Positions 28,664-37,671 are shown, numbered from the stretch's first letter. The stretch: DNA of 64,000 nucleotides from Lunatimonas salinarum (GCF_017811155.1 NZ_JACVCV010000004.1:326011-390010); one strand, 5' to 3'. Numbers and translations: made by a program. The notes: generated from the letters alone by a model not told the origin.

Positions 28664-29359
28664 TTGAAAAATCCGATCGCCCTCTGGGATCTATCCAGGC
28701 ACTTCCGAACCAAATTGCTTCAGTCCGCTTGGATGTATGTGATTTTCCCAGTGCTCTGTATCAGCGGATGCCAAAGCACCATGAGTGAAGACATCCAGGT
28801 GTATGTAAGTGATTTTGCTTCCGGCGACTTGTCACAGATAAGCAATGGAAACCTTGGCATCTTTCAGGATAAATCCGTTATGGGGTTTTACCACAATGAC
28901 ACCGTGACGCTATCGTTGGAAGGACTACCCGCACACGATGCACTGAGGATTACCGTAGAACTTTATGTACACGACAGTTGGGATGGCAATGTGACAGGAG
29001 TGGGAGGGCCTGACCTGTGGGTGATGGCGTTGGATGACACGGAAGTATTACGAACTACCTTTTCCAATAGCCCTTGCACTTCTTCCTATTGCCTCTACCA
29101 ATCGTTTCCGGGATCCCATCCCAGCTTTAACCAACCAAAATCCGGGGCTACTTCCGCCAACCTTCCAGGAAGGTGTCAATATCAAAATGTAGCTGGCTGG
29201 ACCTCGATGTATCACATCACACGCATCATCCCGCACCGAGGAAATCGTGCGTCAGTTATTTTTTGGGATGAAATCAAGCAGACCAATGCACGCAATCAAC
29301 TATGCGACGAGAGTTGGTCGATAGGGCAGATCACGGTAAGCACCGTTTCTATCCAATGA
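28664..29359 (+). CDS. Putative lipoprotein of unknown family
   Basis: A hydrophobic segment ends in CISGC, a lipobox, so the mature protein is likely a lipoprotein of about 195 residues. The rest looks beta-rich with VELYVHDSWDGN, GPDLWVMALDD and several Cys (CTSSYC, GRCQYQ, NQLCDESW) that could form disulfides. No family is assigned with confidence. The frame opens with TTG at 28664, which provides a basic n-region; the first ATG (28733) would leave a very short signal. Confidence 0.5.
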   Translation: MKNPIALWDLSRHFRTKLLQSAWMYVIFPVLCISGCQSTMSEDIQVYVSDFASGDLSQISNGNLGIFQDKSVMGFYHNDTVTLSLEGLPAHDALRITVELYVHDSWDGNVTGVGGPDLWVMALDDTEVLRTTFSNSPCTSSYCLYQSFPGSHPSFNQPKSGATSANLPGRCQYQNVAGWTSMYHITRIIPHRGNRASVIFWDEIKQTNARNQLCDESWSIGQITVSTVSIQ

Positions 29360-29370
29360 CAGTGAATCTA

Positions 29371-30276
29371 TTAGGGTACGGCTGTACCGTCTACTTCCTT
29401 GATAAAGTCCAAGATTAACAAGGTTGCCTGATGGTAAAAATCAGGGTCAATGTTTTCAAAGGTGTCGGTAGGCTTGTGGTAGTCCTCGTGATCATCGACA
29501 CCAAAATACACAAACGGTACACCCTGCCGGTGGAAGGGAGCATGATCCGAGGAATTGGTCCAGTTTTGGCCACCTTCTTCTCCCTCATTACCCAATACCA
29601 ACTCAATGGAGGAACGTGATTTCACGACCAATAATGGGGGTCTAAACTGCGGGTAATACCGGGAACCGACAGCATACAGCCGATTGGTGCTGCTACGGCT
29701 GATCATATCCATATTTACCACCAAAGCGATCTGTTCCAACGGAAAGGGGAAATCGTTGACCAGGGCCTTCGAACCCAACAGCCCGATTTCTTCGGCGTCC
29801 ACCGCCGCAAAGATCATTGAATGCGCCGGACGCTCCCTGGCAAAATACCCCGCCAACGACAGCAGTGCCCCTACTCCGGAAGCATTATCATCCGCACCTA
29901 GATAAAGATCCTCTCCCCTTTTCCCTAAATGATCGTAGTGGGCCAAAACCAAAATAATTTTGTCAGAAGCTGAGCCTGGAGCAAAACCAACTACATTGGT
30001 TCCAAAAGGGTTTCGCTTATCCGGAAAACGTTCTTTCAGCGAAAAGGGCTGTACAAATTCCTTGTACTGAGAGACCAGACCAAATTCCTTGAATCTCCCA
30101 ACAATATACTCTTGGGCCAGTCGACTGCCTTCCGTGAGGGGTGCCCGTCCTTCCAGCTTGGGAGAAGCGAGGTATTTAATGTCTTCCAAAAGCCTGTCCT
30201 TATCAATTCCCTGGGCGGAAATCATGCCAGAAAACGAAAAGTAAACCGATAAAAACAATAACCTGATACCTCTCAT
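29371..30276 (-). CDS. Secreted M28-family zinc peptidase
   Basis: A signal peptide ends near ISAQ. The peptidase domain has all M28 metal ligands: AHYDHLG (His), ADDNASG (bridging Asp), AEEIGLLGS (Glu), VNMDMI (Asp) and DHEDYHKPTDT (His). These enzymes act as extracytoplasmic aminopeptidases. The ATG at 30276 is used in place of the TTG two codons upstream. It converges with the lipoprotein gene across an 11-base gap. Confidence 0.9.
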   Translation of the reverse strand: MRGIRLLFLSVYFSFSGMISAQGIDKDRLLEDIKYLASPKLEGRAPLTEGSRLAQEYIVGRFKEFGLVSQYKEFVQPFSLKERFPDKRNPFGTNVVGFAPGSASDKIILVLAHYDHLGKRGEDLYLGADDNASGVGALLSLAGYFARERPAHSMIFAAVDAEEIGLLGSKALVNDFPFPLEQIALVVNMDMISRSSTNRLYAVGSRYYPQFRPPLLVVKSRSSIELVLGNEGEEGGQNWTNSSDHAPFHRQGVPFVYFGVDDHEDYHKPTDTFENIDPDFYHQATLLILDFIKEVDGTAVP

Positions 30277-30349
30277 ATGCAAAATGTGTCCCTTACGTTA
30301 TGTATATTCGTGAAATTACTAAACTTTGCGAACAGGAACTTCCAAGTCC

Positions 30350-31342
30350 ATGAAATATATTTTGGGAATTGTTTTTGCGTGTTTTGCCAACCTACCGTCA
30401 TTCGCACAGGAAACACCCATCGCTGGCTTTTTAGATGGAAAATCGGTGGTTTTGATTTCTGCGTCACAGACCGCTGATCCTGCACTTACCTGGCAGCAAC
30501 TAGCCTCCGAGATACATGTTTCCCTGGTGGAAGCCGGTGGGGATCCCATCGCCTACTACGAACTGGAAGATGTCACCCTGACGGAGGGCAATCAGCGTAC
30601 CTATGCCGAAGTTTTTTCCAAGAGAATGGTAAGAAATCTGGTTATTATAACCAGAAAGCCCACCGGAAGCTTTCACATCCATATTGCCCCTTTTTCCCAG
30701 GATCTATCCATCATTAAACCGGGACAGGGTCTAAGCATTGAAGCCGATGACCTCGCGGCGTTTAAAACCCAGATTACGTCCCTTACGGCAAATCAGAAAA
30801 GTCGGAATTTTCTCGTCCTAGAAGTTCCCGAGTTTCCGACCCCTCCCACCGATGCGGGAAGTGGCGGCAGTACGGCAACCTACCTGGCCCAAACACCCCT
30901 CAACCTAAACGTCTTCAAACTGGGCGTGATGCTGACCGGTGTAAGCAGGGAGGAAGGATTTCTAAACACCTTTCGCCAAGATTTGCTTGGCAAATCCCCA
31001 CAGCAACGAGAAGCTGAGCAACTGGCCGAACGGCAAGGCCTGGAGCGCATTTTTGGAAATATCTACCCCTACGAGGTGGCATTTCTGACCGAATCACGGA
31101 CAACGCAACAACTTATTCAAGACCGAGTCCAATTTATCCTGATGCGCATCGAGGGAAGGGAGGCGGACATTATGAATAACATGGGTGTGCCTTTGCCTGC
31201 CGACAGCGACGGCAATCGGATCGTGGTGAAATACTACATTAAATTGCTCGCAAGAAACGAACTCTACATCGGCAAAGAATGGGACGCCGCCCCTGATTGG
31301 CAGGATGCATTGGTTAATTTCCTTAACCAACTGGCACCCTAG
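30350..31342 (+). CDS. Secreted hypothetical protein
   Basis: The ATG at 30350 gives a clean signal peptide (MKYILGIVFACFANLPSFAQ). The 330-residue product shows VVLISASQTADPALTWQQLA and NLVIITRKPTGSFHIHIAPF but no domain I recognise. It has a central linker (TPPTDAGSGGST) separating two halves, each probably a small alpha/beta domain. It is divergent from the M28 peptidase gene with 73 bases between the starts. Confidence 0.5.
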   Translation: MKYILGIVFACFANLPSFAQETPIAGFLDGKSVVLISASQTADPALTWQQLASEIHVSLVEAGGDPIAYYELEDVTLTEGNQRTYAEVFSKRMVRNLVIITRKPTGSFHIHIAPFSQDLSIIKPGQGLSIEADDLAAFKTQITSLTANQKSRNFLVLEVPEFPTPPTDAGSGGSTATYLAQTPLNLNVFKLGVMLTGVSREEGFLNTFRQDLLGKSPQQREAEQLAERQGLERIFGNIYPYEVAFLTESRTTQQLIQDRVQFILMRIEGREADIMNNMGVPLPADSDGNRIVVKYYIKLLARNELYIGKEWDAAPDWQDALVNFLNQLAP

Positions 31343-31373
31343 CCAAAGCGCTTCCCAAAATCAGCCAGCCATC

Positions 31374-31403
31374 AAAAAAAGCATGCCAGGTTATTGGCAT
31401 GCT
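31374..31403 (-). terminator. Minus-strand terminator beyond the XTPase gene
   Basis: AGCATGCCA (31380-31388) pairs with TGGCATGCT (31395-31403). Read on the minus strand the stem is followed by seven T. It would stop transcripts from the YebC-XTPase pair. Confidence 0.75.
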
Positions 31404-31601
31404 CAACACAAACGGAGGTAACTGGTTATTGTAATGGGTGATTAACAACCTTTCTCCTTCTACGTGTAACTCAACTGTTTTAACCAACCTTTATACCTTG
31501 GGATCAGAGGCATCGGGGGATGGCACCATTAATCAATGAATTTCTTCTTTGTACTAAGGCTATCTACAGTAAACCACCCACACGATGGGCGTCCTTTAAA
31601 T

Positions 31602-32183
31602 CTACTGGTATAGCTCTTTGTTCAAAAAAGGTATCAGTGCCAGAAGGACTGCCTGTCGATAGTACAGAGACCGGTTAACGATTCCCCTTGTCAGCAAGCC
31701 GACAGCACCACCACGAAGTTTGGAGTTATCTTTCGAAAAAACCAAATCATCTGCTTCTCCTAGCTCCATACCCTTTTTTACCAATACCTTGACTGCTTCC
31801 GGAAGAAAAAAGGTTCCGGTTTTTGCTTTTCCGATTACGGAACCGCCATTGAGCACCACTACCCAAGCAAAGGCGACCATCTGATCGCCCACCTCGTCTA
31901 CACCGCCCTCTATGCCTACCCAATAGTCGGCTTCCGGGAATGCCCGCTTAGAGGCCGATGCCCGATTATACGCACCGGTATAAGTCTCTACATCTCCAAA
32001 TGGCTGCTTGCCCACCTGCGTGTCAACATTTAACCCCTGTACGATTGGTTGATCCTCAAACGCTGCTTCGAACGCATCTTCAACACACTGGACCTTCACG
32101 GGATTTTTACTCCCTACTACGATCAATAGTTCCTTTCCTTGCGGAAGGATTTCCTGTAGGTTCTTTCTTTTTGGAAATGCCAT
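31602..32183 (-). CDS. Inosine/xanthosine triphosphatase (YjjX family)
   Basis: The protein begins VVGSKNPVKVQCVEDAF and contains GKQPFGDVETYTGAYNRA, YWVGIEGGV and LRGGAVGLLTRG, the signatures of the YjjX non-canonical NTPase family. It hydrolyses ITP and XTP and keeps deaminated purines out of nucleic acids. The catalytic pattern is intact. It follows the YebC gene by 30 bases on the same strand and is probably co-transcribed. Confidence 0.88.
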   Translation of the reverse strand: MAFPKRKNLQEILPQGKELLIVVGSKNPVKVQCVEDAFEAAFEDQPIVQGLNVDTQVGKQPFGDVETYTGAYNRASASKRAFPEADYWVGIEGGVDEVGDQMVAFAWVVVLNGGSVIGKAKTGTFFLPEAVKVLVKKGMELGEADDLVFSKDNSKLRGGAVGLLTRGIVNRSLYYRQAVLLALIPFLNKELYQ

Positions 32184-32213
32184 TTCTTTGTTTGGTGGTA
32201 AAAAAAATAGCCC

Positions 32214-32921
32214 TTAGGCCATATTATGATATACATGATTGACATCGTCGTCCTCTTCCATACGCTCGATCATTTTGTTAACGTCTTCTTCCTGCTCCGG
32301 AGTCAGTTCGGTATACGACATCGGAAATCGCTGAAAATCCGCACTAATAACCTCTACCTGACGATCTTCCAATGCCTTCTGCATGTTGCCGAAATCCTCA
32401 AATGCCGTGTAAATGTAGATTTCTCCTTCGTTTTCGTCAATGTCCTGTAGACCAAAATCGATCAGCTCCAGCTCCAGTTCCTCCATGTCAAAATCAGCCT
32501 TGGCAAAACGAAACACAGCCTTTCGCTCAAACATAAAACTCACGGAACCGGAAGTACCCAGAGAACCTCCCGCCTTGCTAAAGTAATGGCGGATATTTGC
32601 CACCGTACGGTTTATATTATCAGTGGCCGTCTCCACGATGATGGCTACGCCATGTGGCGCATACCCTTCATAAACGACCTCCTCGTAATCCTTTTCATCT
32701 TTGTTACTTGCACGGGCTATAGCCGCTTCGATTCGGTCCTTGGGCATGGCAGCCCCCTTGGCATTTTGGATCACCGTACGAAGCTTGGCATTGGTGGTCG
32801 GATCGGGACCTCCGGCTTTCACAGCTATTACAATCTCCTTTCCCAGTCTGGTAAAGACCTTGGACATCTTACTCCAACGTTTGAATTTGCGCTCTTTTCT
32901 AAATTCAAAAGCTCTTCCCAT
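32214..32921 (-). CDS. yebC: YebC/PmpR-family protein
   Basis: The protein matches the YebC family over its full length: KRWSKMSKVFTRLGKEI, NAKLRTVIQNAKGAAMPKDRIEAAI, YEGYAPHGVAIIVE and GSLGTSGSVSFMFE. The family was described as transcriptional regulators and more recently linked to translation of difficult sequences. It is the first gene of a two-gene unit with the XTPase. Confidence 0.92.
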   Translation of the reverse strand: MGRAFEFRKERKFKRWSKMSKVFTRLGKEIVIAVKAGGPDPTTNAKLRTVIQNAKGAAMPKDRIEAAIARASNKDEKDYEEVVYEGYAPHGVAIIVETATDNINRTVANIRHYFSKAGGSLGTSGSVSFMFERKAVFRFAKADFDMEELELELIDFGLQDIDENEGEIYIYTAFEDFGNMQKALEDRQVEVISADFQRFPMSYTELTPEQEEDVNKMIERMEEDDDVNHVYHNMA

Positions 32922-33473
32922 ATAGATTGATTTTTTTTAGCGTGGTAAAATTAACAAATTTTTCGAAATGGCACCGTTTAGGTACCCACAATAATCTATT
33001 CCCTAAAAATTCCCCTACTGACCAAAAATTATTTTATTTCACCCCATTAACCCGTCCAAAAACCGTATAAAAGAGTTTACCTACATCCGACTACTACGAC
33101 CAAAACGATCGATCTACTCATCCCCAGCATTCCTCCACACAAACCGGACTTGACACCACCTCACACTCGATCCCGGACCTGCCGCAGCCGACCCGCCCCA
33201 TTGGTAAAAAAGAAACTACCGCTTACGGCAGGATGGATATCCTATGAAGAACCCCTAGAATACCCTCACCGGAGTGAATCTCAAGCCTATTTTCTATGTC
33301 CGGTGTATTTTTAATTAAGATTTCTTAACAACTAAGGCCCACATGCAAATTAAACCAATGCCACAACGGCTAGTCTAAGAAATAGATTCAACAGTGAAAT
33401 CCACACCACTTGCCGGTCAGGGCCCGATTAGGTTAGTAGGTAACAATGCAAAACCCCTTAAAACAACGAAATA
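32922..33473. other. Long intergenic region without a visible gene
   Basis: This 552-base stretch separates the divergent YebC and Spy-like genes. It has AT-rich flanks and a more GC-rich middle (about 33110-33250). I see no convincing open frame, RNA fold or TAnnTTTG box in it. Confidence 0.4.
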
Positions 33474-33914
33474 ATGAAAAAGGTATTGATAGTATTCGCA
33501 CTGAGTATGGGATTTATCGTCCAAGGTTATTCCCAACAGGATACTCGTCCGGAAAGGACTCCGGAACAACTAGCGTCACGTGCAGCAGGCCATATGGCGG
33601 AAAAACTCGAATTGGATGACGCCCAAAAACAACGGATTTACGAGATCCAACTGAAACATGCGACCGAGAGAAGACAACGGATGGATGCCATGCGCCAGGA
33701 AATGAAGGCTTATCAGGAAGCCCATCAAGCAGACATATCGGCTGTCCTAACCCCAGAGCAAAAAGTAAAGTGGGAGGAAATGATGCGGCAGCGCAAAGAA
33801 CGAACAAATGCATGGAGAGATCGTACCGGCGACCGGCGAGGCAGGCAGCCGATGCCCCGAAACCGAGGCGGTGAACAGGGCCCAAGACGGGGCGGACCTC
33901 GTACCAATTCATAG
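33474..33914 (+). CDS. Small periplasmic Spy/CpxP-like or DUF4890-type protein
   Basis: A signal peptide (MKKVLIVFALSMGFIVQGYSQ) is followed by a helical region with LELDDAQKQRIYEIQLKHA and ISAVLTPEQKVKWEEMM, the LTPEQ-type repeats of Spy/CpxP-like periplasmic proteins. The last about 35 residues are very rich in Arg, Gly and Pro (GDRRGRQPMPRNRGG). Family members act in envelope stress or metal binding. It is followed by a strong terminator. Confidence 0.65.
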   Translation: MKKVLIVFALSMGFIVQGYSQQDTRPERTPEQLASRAAGHMAEKLELDDAQKQRIYEIQLKHATERRQRMDAMRQEMKAYQEAHQADISAVLTPEQKVKWEEMMRQRKERTNAWRDRTGDRRGRQPMPRNRGGEQGPRRGGPRTNS

Positions 33915-33926
33915 CGAGTTAACCTT

Positions 33927-33959
33927 CGGGACCAACCTCTTGGTCCCGTTTCTTTTTTG
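33927..33959 (+). terminator. Terminator after the Spy-like gene
   Basis: CGGGACCAA (33927-33935) pairs with TTGGTCCCG (33940-33948), followed by TTTCTTTTTT. Confidence 0.88.
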
Positions 33960-33990
33960 TGGGGGGATCCCTATCCCTCGGACCAGGCGA

Positions 33991-34022
33991 TTTTTGATAG
34001 CGTTAATTTTTGATAGCGTTAA
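33991..34022 (+). repeat. Perfect tandem duplication of a 16-base unit
   Basis: TTTTTGATAGCGTTAA occurs twice head to tail (33991-34006 and 34007-34022) upstream of the DUF2064 gene promoter box. It could be a regulator-binding repeat or a recent slip duplication. Confidence 0.85.
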
Positions 34023-34053
34023 CGAGTATCGATCCCGTTAAGCTCATTTTGCG

Positions 34054-34061
34054 TAGCTTTG
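34054..34061 (+). promoter_or_regulatory. Bacteroidota -7 promoter box (TAGCTTTG) next to a start codon
   Basis: TAGCTTTG lies only four bases before the ATG at 34066, so transcription from it would begin at or next to the start codon. Confidence 0.4.
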
Positions 34062-34065
34062 TGTT

Positions 34066-34689
34066 ATGAAGCAAGCCGTGATTGTCTTTCAAAAGACTCC
34101 CGAACACGGAAAGGTGAAAACCCGCCTCGCTGCGAGCATCGGAGACGAGGATGCCCTCCGTGTTTACCAATATTTACTCCAGCATACCCATAAAGTGTTG
34201 GAATCCCTCACCGTCGATATCCATGTTTTTATCAGTGGCAAAAACAGGAAACCTTCGCCTTCACCGACCAATTACTTTTTCTACAAACAACAAGGACCTG
34301 ACTTGGGTGCCCGAATGAAGCAAGCTTTTGCACAGATTCTGGCGCTCGGCTACGAACAGGTATTGATCATTGGTACAGATTGCTACGAAATTTCTGCTGA
34401 AATTCTTCAACAAGCATTCGAAGTACTCACACACAACGACCTGGTGATAGGCCCCGCCAAGGATGGCGGTTATTACCTGCTAGGCATGACCCACCCCCAC
34501 CCCCAATTGTTCACGGAAATCCCGTGGAGTACCTCCACCGTTTGCCGTGAGACCATAGCCATTGCAAAAGCGGCAGGGCTCTCCATTGGCCTGTTGCCTG
34601 AATTGAGCGATGTCGACACCGCCGAGGACCTTGGAGTGCTTTATCAACTGCTCAAGCTGGGCAAAAAAAAACATTCAAACCCTACATGA
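34066..34689 (+). CDS. DUF2064 / TIGR04282-type glycosyltransferase-like protein
   Basis: The protein has the nucleotide-sugar-transferase-like fold of the DUF2064 family: FQKTPEHGKVKTRLAASIG at the start (GKVKTRLA nucleotide-binding loop), QVLIIGTDCYEIS near 105 and VIGPAKDGGYYLLGM near 127, plus a C-terminal LSDVDTAEDL. Members are placed in arsenosugar biosynthesis or central nucleotidyl chemistry. The gene overlaps by four bases the start of a degraded GDPD gene, which was probably its operon partner. Confidence 0.8.
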   Translation: MKQAVIVFQKTPEHGKVKTRLAASIGDEDALRVYQYLLQHTHKVLESLTVDIHVFISGKNRKPSPSPTNYFFYKQQGPDLGARMKQAFAQILALGYEQVLIIGTDCYEISAEILQQAFEVLTHNDLVIGPAKDGGYYLLGMTHPHPQLFTEIPWSTSTVCRETIAIAKAAGLSIGLLPELSDVDTAEDLGVLYQLLKLGKKKHSNPT

Positions 34690-34995
34690 CCGTCCATTCC
34701 TGTAAATTCGACCTTTACAATCAAACCATTGCTGCAGTGAATAGGAAACCATTTATGCTACTTTGGCTCATCATGGCCCTATGCCATGGCCCAACGGGCC
34801 AACCCCTTCCATCCCTATACATTGATTGCCCACCGGGGCGGAGTGGTTGGCCCAGATGCCCCGGAAAACAGCTTGGCGGCTCTAGAAAAGGCCATCGAAC
34901 GGGGTTATCTGATAGTGGAAATCGACATGCGGCTTACCAAGGACAGCATTTTCCAAATCGATGGAATTTTCGAGGAGCTTTTTCGGGAATAAGTT
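34686..34995 (+). pseudogene. Glycerophosphodiester phosphodiesterase remnant
   Basis: The second frame (34786-34995) encodes LIAHRGGVVGPDAPENSLAA...VEIDMRLTKDS, the N-terminal signature of a GDPD (catalytic His-Arg and Glu-x-Asp). The preceding signal peptide (MLLWLIMALCH) is in another frame; removing one G from the pair at 34788-34789 would join them as LCHAQRANPF. The frame stops after about 68 codons, where an intact GDPD needs about 180 more including the HD motif. So it carries a frameshift and a large 3' deletion. A DinB gene abuts the break. Confidence 0.75.
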
Positions 34996-35004
34996 TCCTA
35001 CTAG

Positions 35005-35511
35005 TCAGTACCGGGGTGATTTGCCCTTTGGAATACTGAGGCTTTGCCAGGGAGCTTCCGTGAGAATCTTTGCCAAGTAAATTATCTGACCAATATGCGC
35101 TGCATAATGGGCCAATTGCCGGCTGATTGCGTCTACCACCGTGTGTTCCTTGTGCCCGATCCGGACGGTTTTCTTTAGGTCCTCCTCCCCGAGCGGCTCT
35201 ACCGCTGCGAAAAAACAGGCCCATCCTTCGTGCCACTTTTCCCACATCACTGCTTCCGTTTTAATAATTGGTTCAAATTCTGCCTCGCGTTCCCGCCAAG
35301 ACTTTTCGCCATTGCTCTGCAAAAAATCTGTCCATCTGGAAAGCATATTGCCGTGGAGGTGGTTGACGAGCATAGCCACGGAGTTGCTGTCTTCATTAAA
35401 CCGATAAAAAAGCTTCTCCGCTGGTATCTGACGGATGGCGTTTTCTCCCATTTCTTTGTAATCCCTAAATAACTGGAGGACACTTTCCAAATACATAGCC
35501 GATGCTGTCAT
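35005..35511 (-). CDS. DinB/DUF1572-like protein
   Basis: This 168-residue helical protein matches the DinB four-helix fold of the DUF1572 branch: AMLVNHLHGNMLSRWTDFL near 47-65 with a metal-type His, and QLAHYAAHIGQIIYLAK near 134-150 with the paired His. The family likely binds a divalent metal; function is unknown. Its 3' end lies ten bases from the end of the GDPD remnant. Confidence 0.85.
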   Translation of the reverse strand: MTASAMYLESVLQLFRDYKEMGENAIRQIPAEKLFYRFNEDSNSVAMLVNHLHGNMLSRWTDFLQSNGEKSWREREAEFEPIIKTEAVMWEKWHEGWACFFAAVEPLGEEDLKKTVRIGHKEHTVVDAISRQLAHYAAHIGQIIYLAKILTEAPWQSLSIPKGKSPRY

Positions 35512-35734
35512 GCTGCTGCTGATTTTTATTTAACTACACTTGATTCAAAACCCTGAGGATTGGACAGTAAAAACACGCTTTGCCAAACTTTCGTTTGCAT
35601 TTAAGGTCACTTCCTGGCACTATACGGGTACCCTTACTACCCCTACGTTTAAAAATAATTCCACCTTTTTTTCGTTTAAACAAAACAAATCAGATCTTAT
35701 TTTCGTCTAAGGAACAACTAAACCAAACAATAAC

Positions 35735-35971
35735 ATGAATAACATCAAGGCATTGCGCAAAGCCATCCGGGTGTTTGAGTCCTACGGCATCCCTTTGACC
35801 GGGAAGCATAAAGGAGCAAACTTTTACAATGACCTCAAGATGGATAAGGTGTTCGTTTCAGGGCTTATCTACGAGTTGGAATACGAGCTGAAAAGGGAGC
35901 TCGAGGATGAAAAGATAGCCAAAATTCAAACCCCATCTGAACTAATCGAAACCTTACTTAGGGCGTCCTAA
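35735..35971 (+). CDS. Acyl-carrier-protein-like small protein without the phosphopantetheine serine
   Basis: The 78-residue product aligns with ACP over helices II to IV: NDLKMDKVFVSGLIYELEYE in place of [20 protein letters not shown], then LEDEKIAKIQTPSELIETLL in place of the DEEAEKITTV segment. The DSL serine that carries phosphopantetheine is replaced by Lys38. It can therefore not be loaded like an ACP and may be a binding or regulatory paralogue. The metallo-hydrolase gene starts 38 bases downstream on the same strand. Confidence 0.55.
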   Translation: MNNIKALRKAIRVFESYGIPLTGKHKGANFYNDLKMDKVFVSGLIYELEYELKRELEDEKIAKIQTPSELIETLLRAS

Positions 35972-36008
35972 CAGGAAATACCGTTAGGTTCAGTTGGAAA
36001 AATGGTTG

Positions 36009-37085
36009 ATGAAACGAAACGTGCTTCTCTTTTCATTTACGCTGCTATTGATACTAGGCGCCTTGCCTTTTCTTGGAAAAGCACCTGCCGAAATCAACAG
36101 CTTGTTTGTTTCCAATGAACAATTGCGAACGGTAAATGAAAGCATCGCATGGAAGGGTACACCGAAATCCGAAGACGGTAAATTCCGCAATCTGTATCAG
36201 CCCTTTGAAAGCCGCTTTTCAGACCTTCTTAAATGGAAATTATCCCGTAATCCACAGCGGGAAGCCAAAAGGGCAGACAAACGAGTCCTTGAAGTACAAG
36301 CTGCGCAAGAGCTAGTATCCGGAGTGAATGATTTTTTGATTTGGCTTGGCCATGCAAGTTTTTTGATGAGAAAAGACGGGGTTACATTTTTGATTGATCC
36401 AATCTTGATCGATAACTTATTTCTTAAAAGGCAATCCGAGTTGCCACTTGCACTAGCTAAATTGCCAAAAATCGACTTCCTGCTTATCTCCCACAATCAC
36501 CGGGACCACTGTGACCAATCCACCGTGGAATATTTGGCATCCAAAAACCCCGATATGACCGTGCTTACCGGTCTCGGTATGAGTGAGGTGCTTACTCCTT
36601 GGCTTGCGGGCCAGCAAATTCAGGAAGCAGGCTGGTTCCAACAATATGACCTTTTGGATTCGGCTGTTCAGGTGGTGTACGTTCCCACGAGGCATTGGTC
36701 ACGAAGGGGGCTTATGGATGAAAACGAGCAACTTTGGGGAGTTTTTTTCTTTCGCTTTGCTAACACCTCCATCTATTTCATGGGTGACAGCGGCTACGGG
36801 GCACATTTCGCCGACATCAAATCGGTATTGGGCAGTCCAGACTATGCGCTTTTAGGGGTCGGTGCTTTCAAACCGGAATGGTTTATGCACCAATCCCACA
36901 TTAGCCCGACAGATGCCATTCGAGTGGCTAACGAAATAGGCGCGGAAAATTTCTTCCCCATGCATTTCGGCACTTTTGACCTATCAGACGAACCTCCTTT
37001 GGAGCCCTTGGATATCCTCCTTGAAAACGCGGACAAAATAAACGGAAGGTTCATTTTTCCCGTCATTGGGAAGAATATTTGGTAA
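36009..37085 (+). CDS. MBL-fold metallo-hydrolase (NAPE-PLD/UlaG-like), membrane anchored
   Basis: The ATG at 36009 gives an N-terminal hydrophobic segment (residues 3-22), followed by a beta-lactamase-fold domain: FLIWLGHASFLMRKDGVTFLIDP near 105 and ISHNHRDHCD near 160 (HxHxDH), MGDSGYG near 257 (Asp), and MHFGTFDLSDEPPLEPL near 320 (His). The layout is that of the NAPE-phospholipase D-like branch. It may act on lipids or cyclic compounds near the membrane. An upstream in-frame TTG (35994) is less likely. Confidence 0.85.
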   Translation: MKRNVLLFSFTLLLILGALPFLGKAPAEINSLFVSNEQLRTVNESIAWKGTPKSEDGKFRNLYQPFESRFSDLLKWKLSRNPQREAKRADKRVLEVQAAQELVSGVNDFLIWLGHASFLMRKDGVTFLIDPILIDNLFLKRQSELPLALAKLPKIDFLLISHNHRDHCDQSTVEYLASKNPDMTVLTGLGMSEVLTPWLAGQQIQEAGWFQQYDLLDSAVQVVYVPTRHWSRRGLMDENEQLWGVFFFRFANTSIYFMGDSGYGAHFADIKSVLGSPDYALLGVGAFKPEWFMHQSHISPTDAIRVANEIGAENFFPMHFGTFDLSDEPPLEPLDILLENADKINGRFIFPVIGKNIW

Positions 37086-37206
37086 AGTTCCGCTAACTTG
37101 CACGCCGGTGCATGTGGTCATACCGACCTCTGAACGCAAAAACACCGGCATCCCTTAGGGGAAATCTCTTTTACCTCATCCCTTTACAACTTAAAACCAT
37201 ATTTTA

Positions 37207-37671
37207 ATGAGTCAGCTGATCATTGACAGTTACGAGGCCTTCCTCGCCTACGTGGGCCAGGATTTAGGCGTTTCGGACTACCATAAAGTCACCCAGGAAC
37301 AGATCAATTTATTTGCAGACGCCACACTGGACCATCAGTGGATCCACATAGACCCCAAGCGGGCAAAGGAAGAAGGCGCATTTGGAGGAACCATTGCGCA
37401 CGGATACCTTACTCTGTCGCTCGTGCCCTACCTTTGGGATCAGATCGTCACGGTGAAAAATCTCAAGATGATGGTCAATTATGGGATCGAAAACCTCCGC
37501 TTTGCCAACCCCGTGAAGGTGAACGACGAGATCAGAATGCATGCGAACCTAGCCAATATCAGCGATTTACGGGGTACTATCAAGACGGAAATGAAGGTTA
37601 AAATTGAAATAAAAGGGGAAAAAAAGCCTGCATTGGCGGCAAACCTCATCTTTTTATACCATTTTCTATAA
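37207..37671 (+). CDS. MaoC-family (R)-hydratase
   Basis: The 154-residue protein has the single hot-dog fold of MaoC hydratases. The hydratase-2 motif is FADATLDHQWIHIDPKRAKE...GTIAHGYLTLSL with catalytic Asp and His. It hydrates (2E)-enoyl-CoA to (R)-3-hydroxyacyl-CoA, or a related reaction. No other fatty-acid genes lie next to it. A bidirectional terminator follows. Confidence 0.9.
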   Translation: MSQLIIDSYEAFLAYVGQDLGVSDYHKVTQEQINLFADATLDHQWIHIDPKRAKEEGAFGGTIAHGYLTLSLVPYLWDQIVTVKNLKMMVNYGIENLRFANPVKVNDEIRMHANLANISDLRGTIKTEMKVKIEIKGEKKPALAANLIFLYHFL

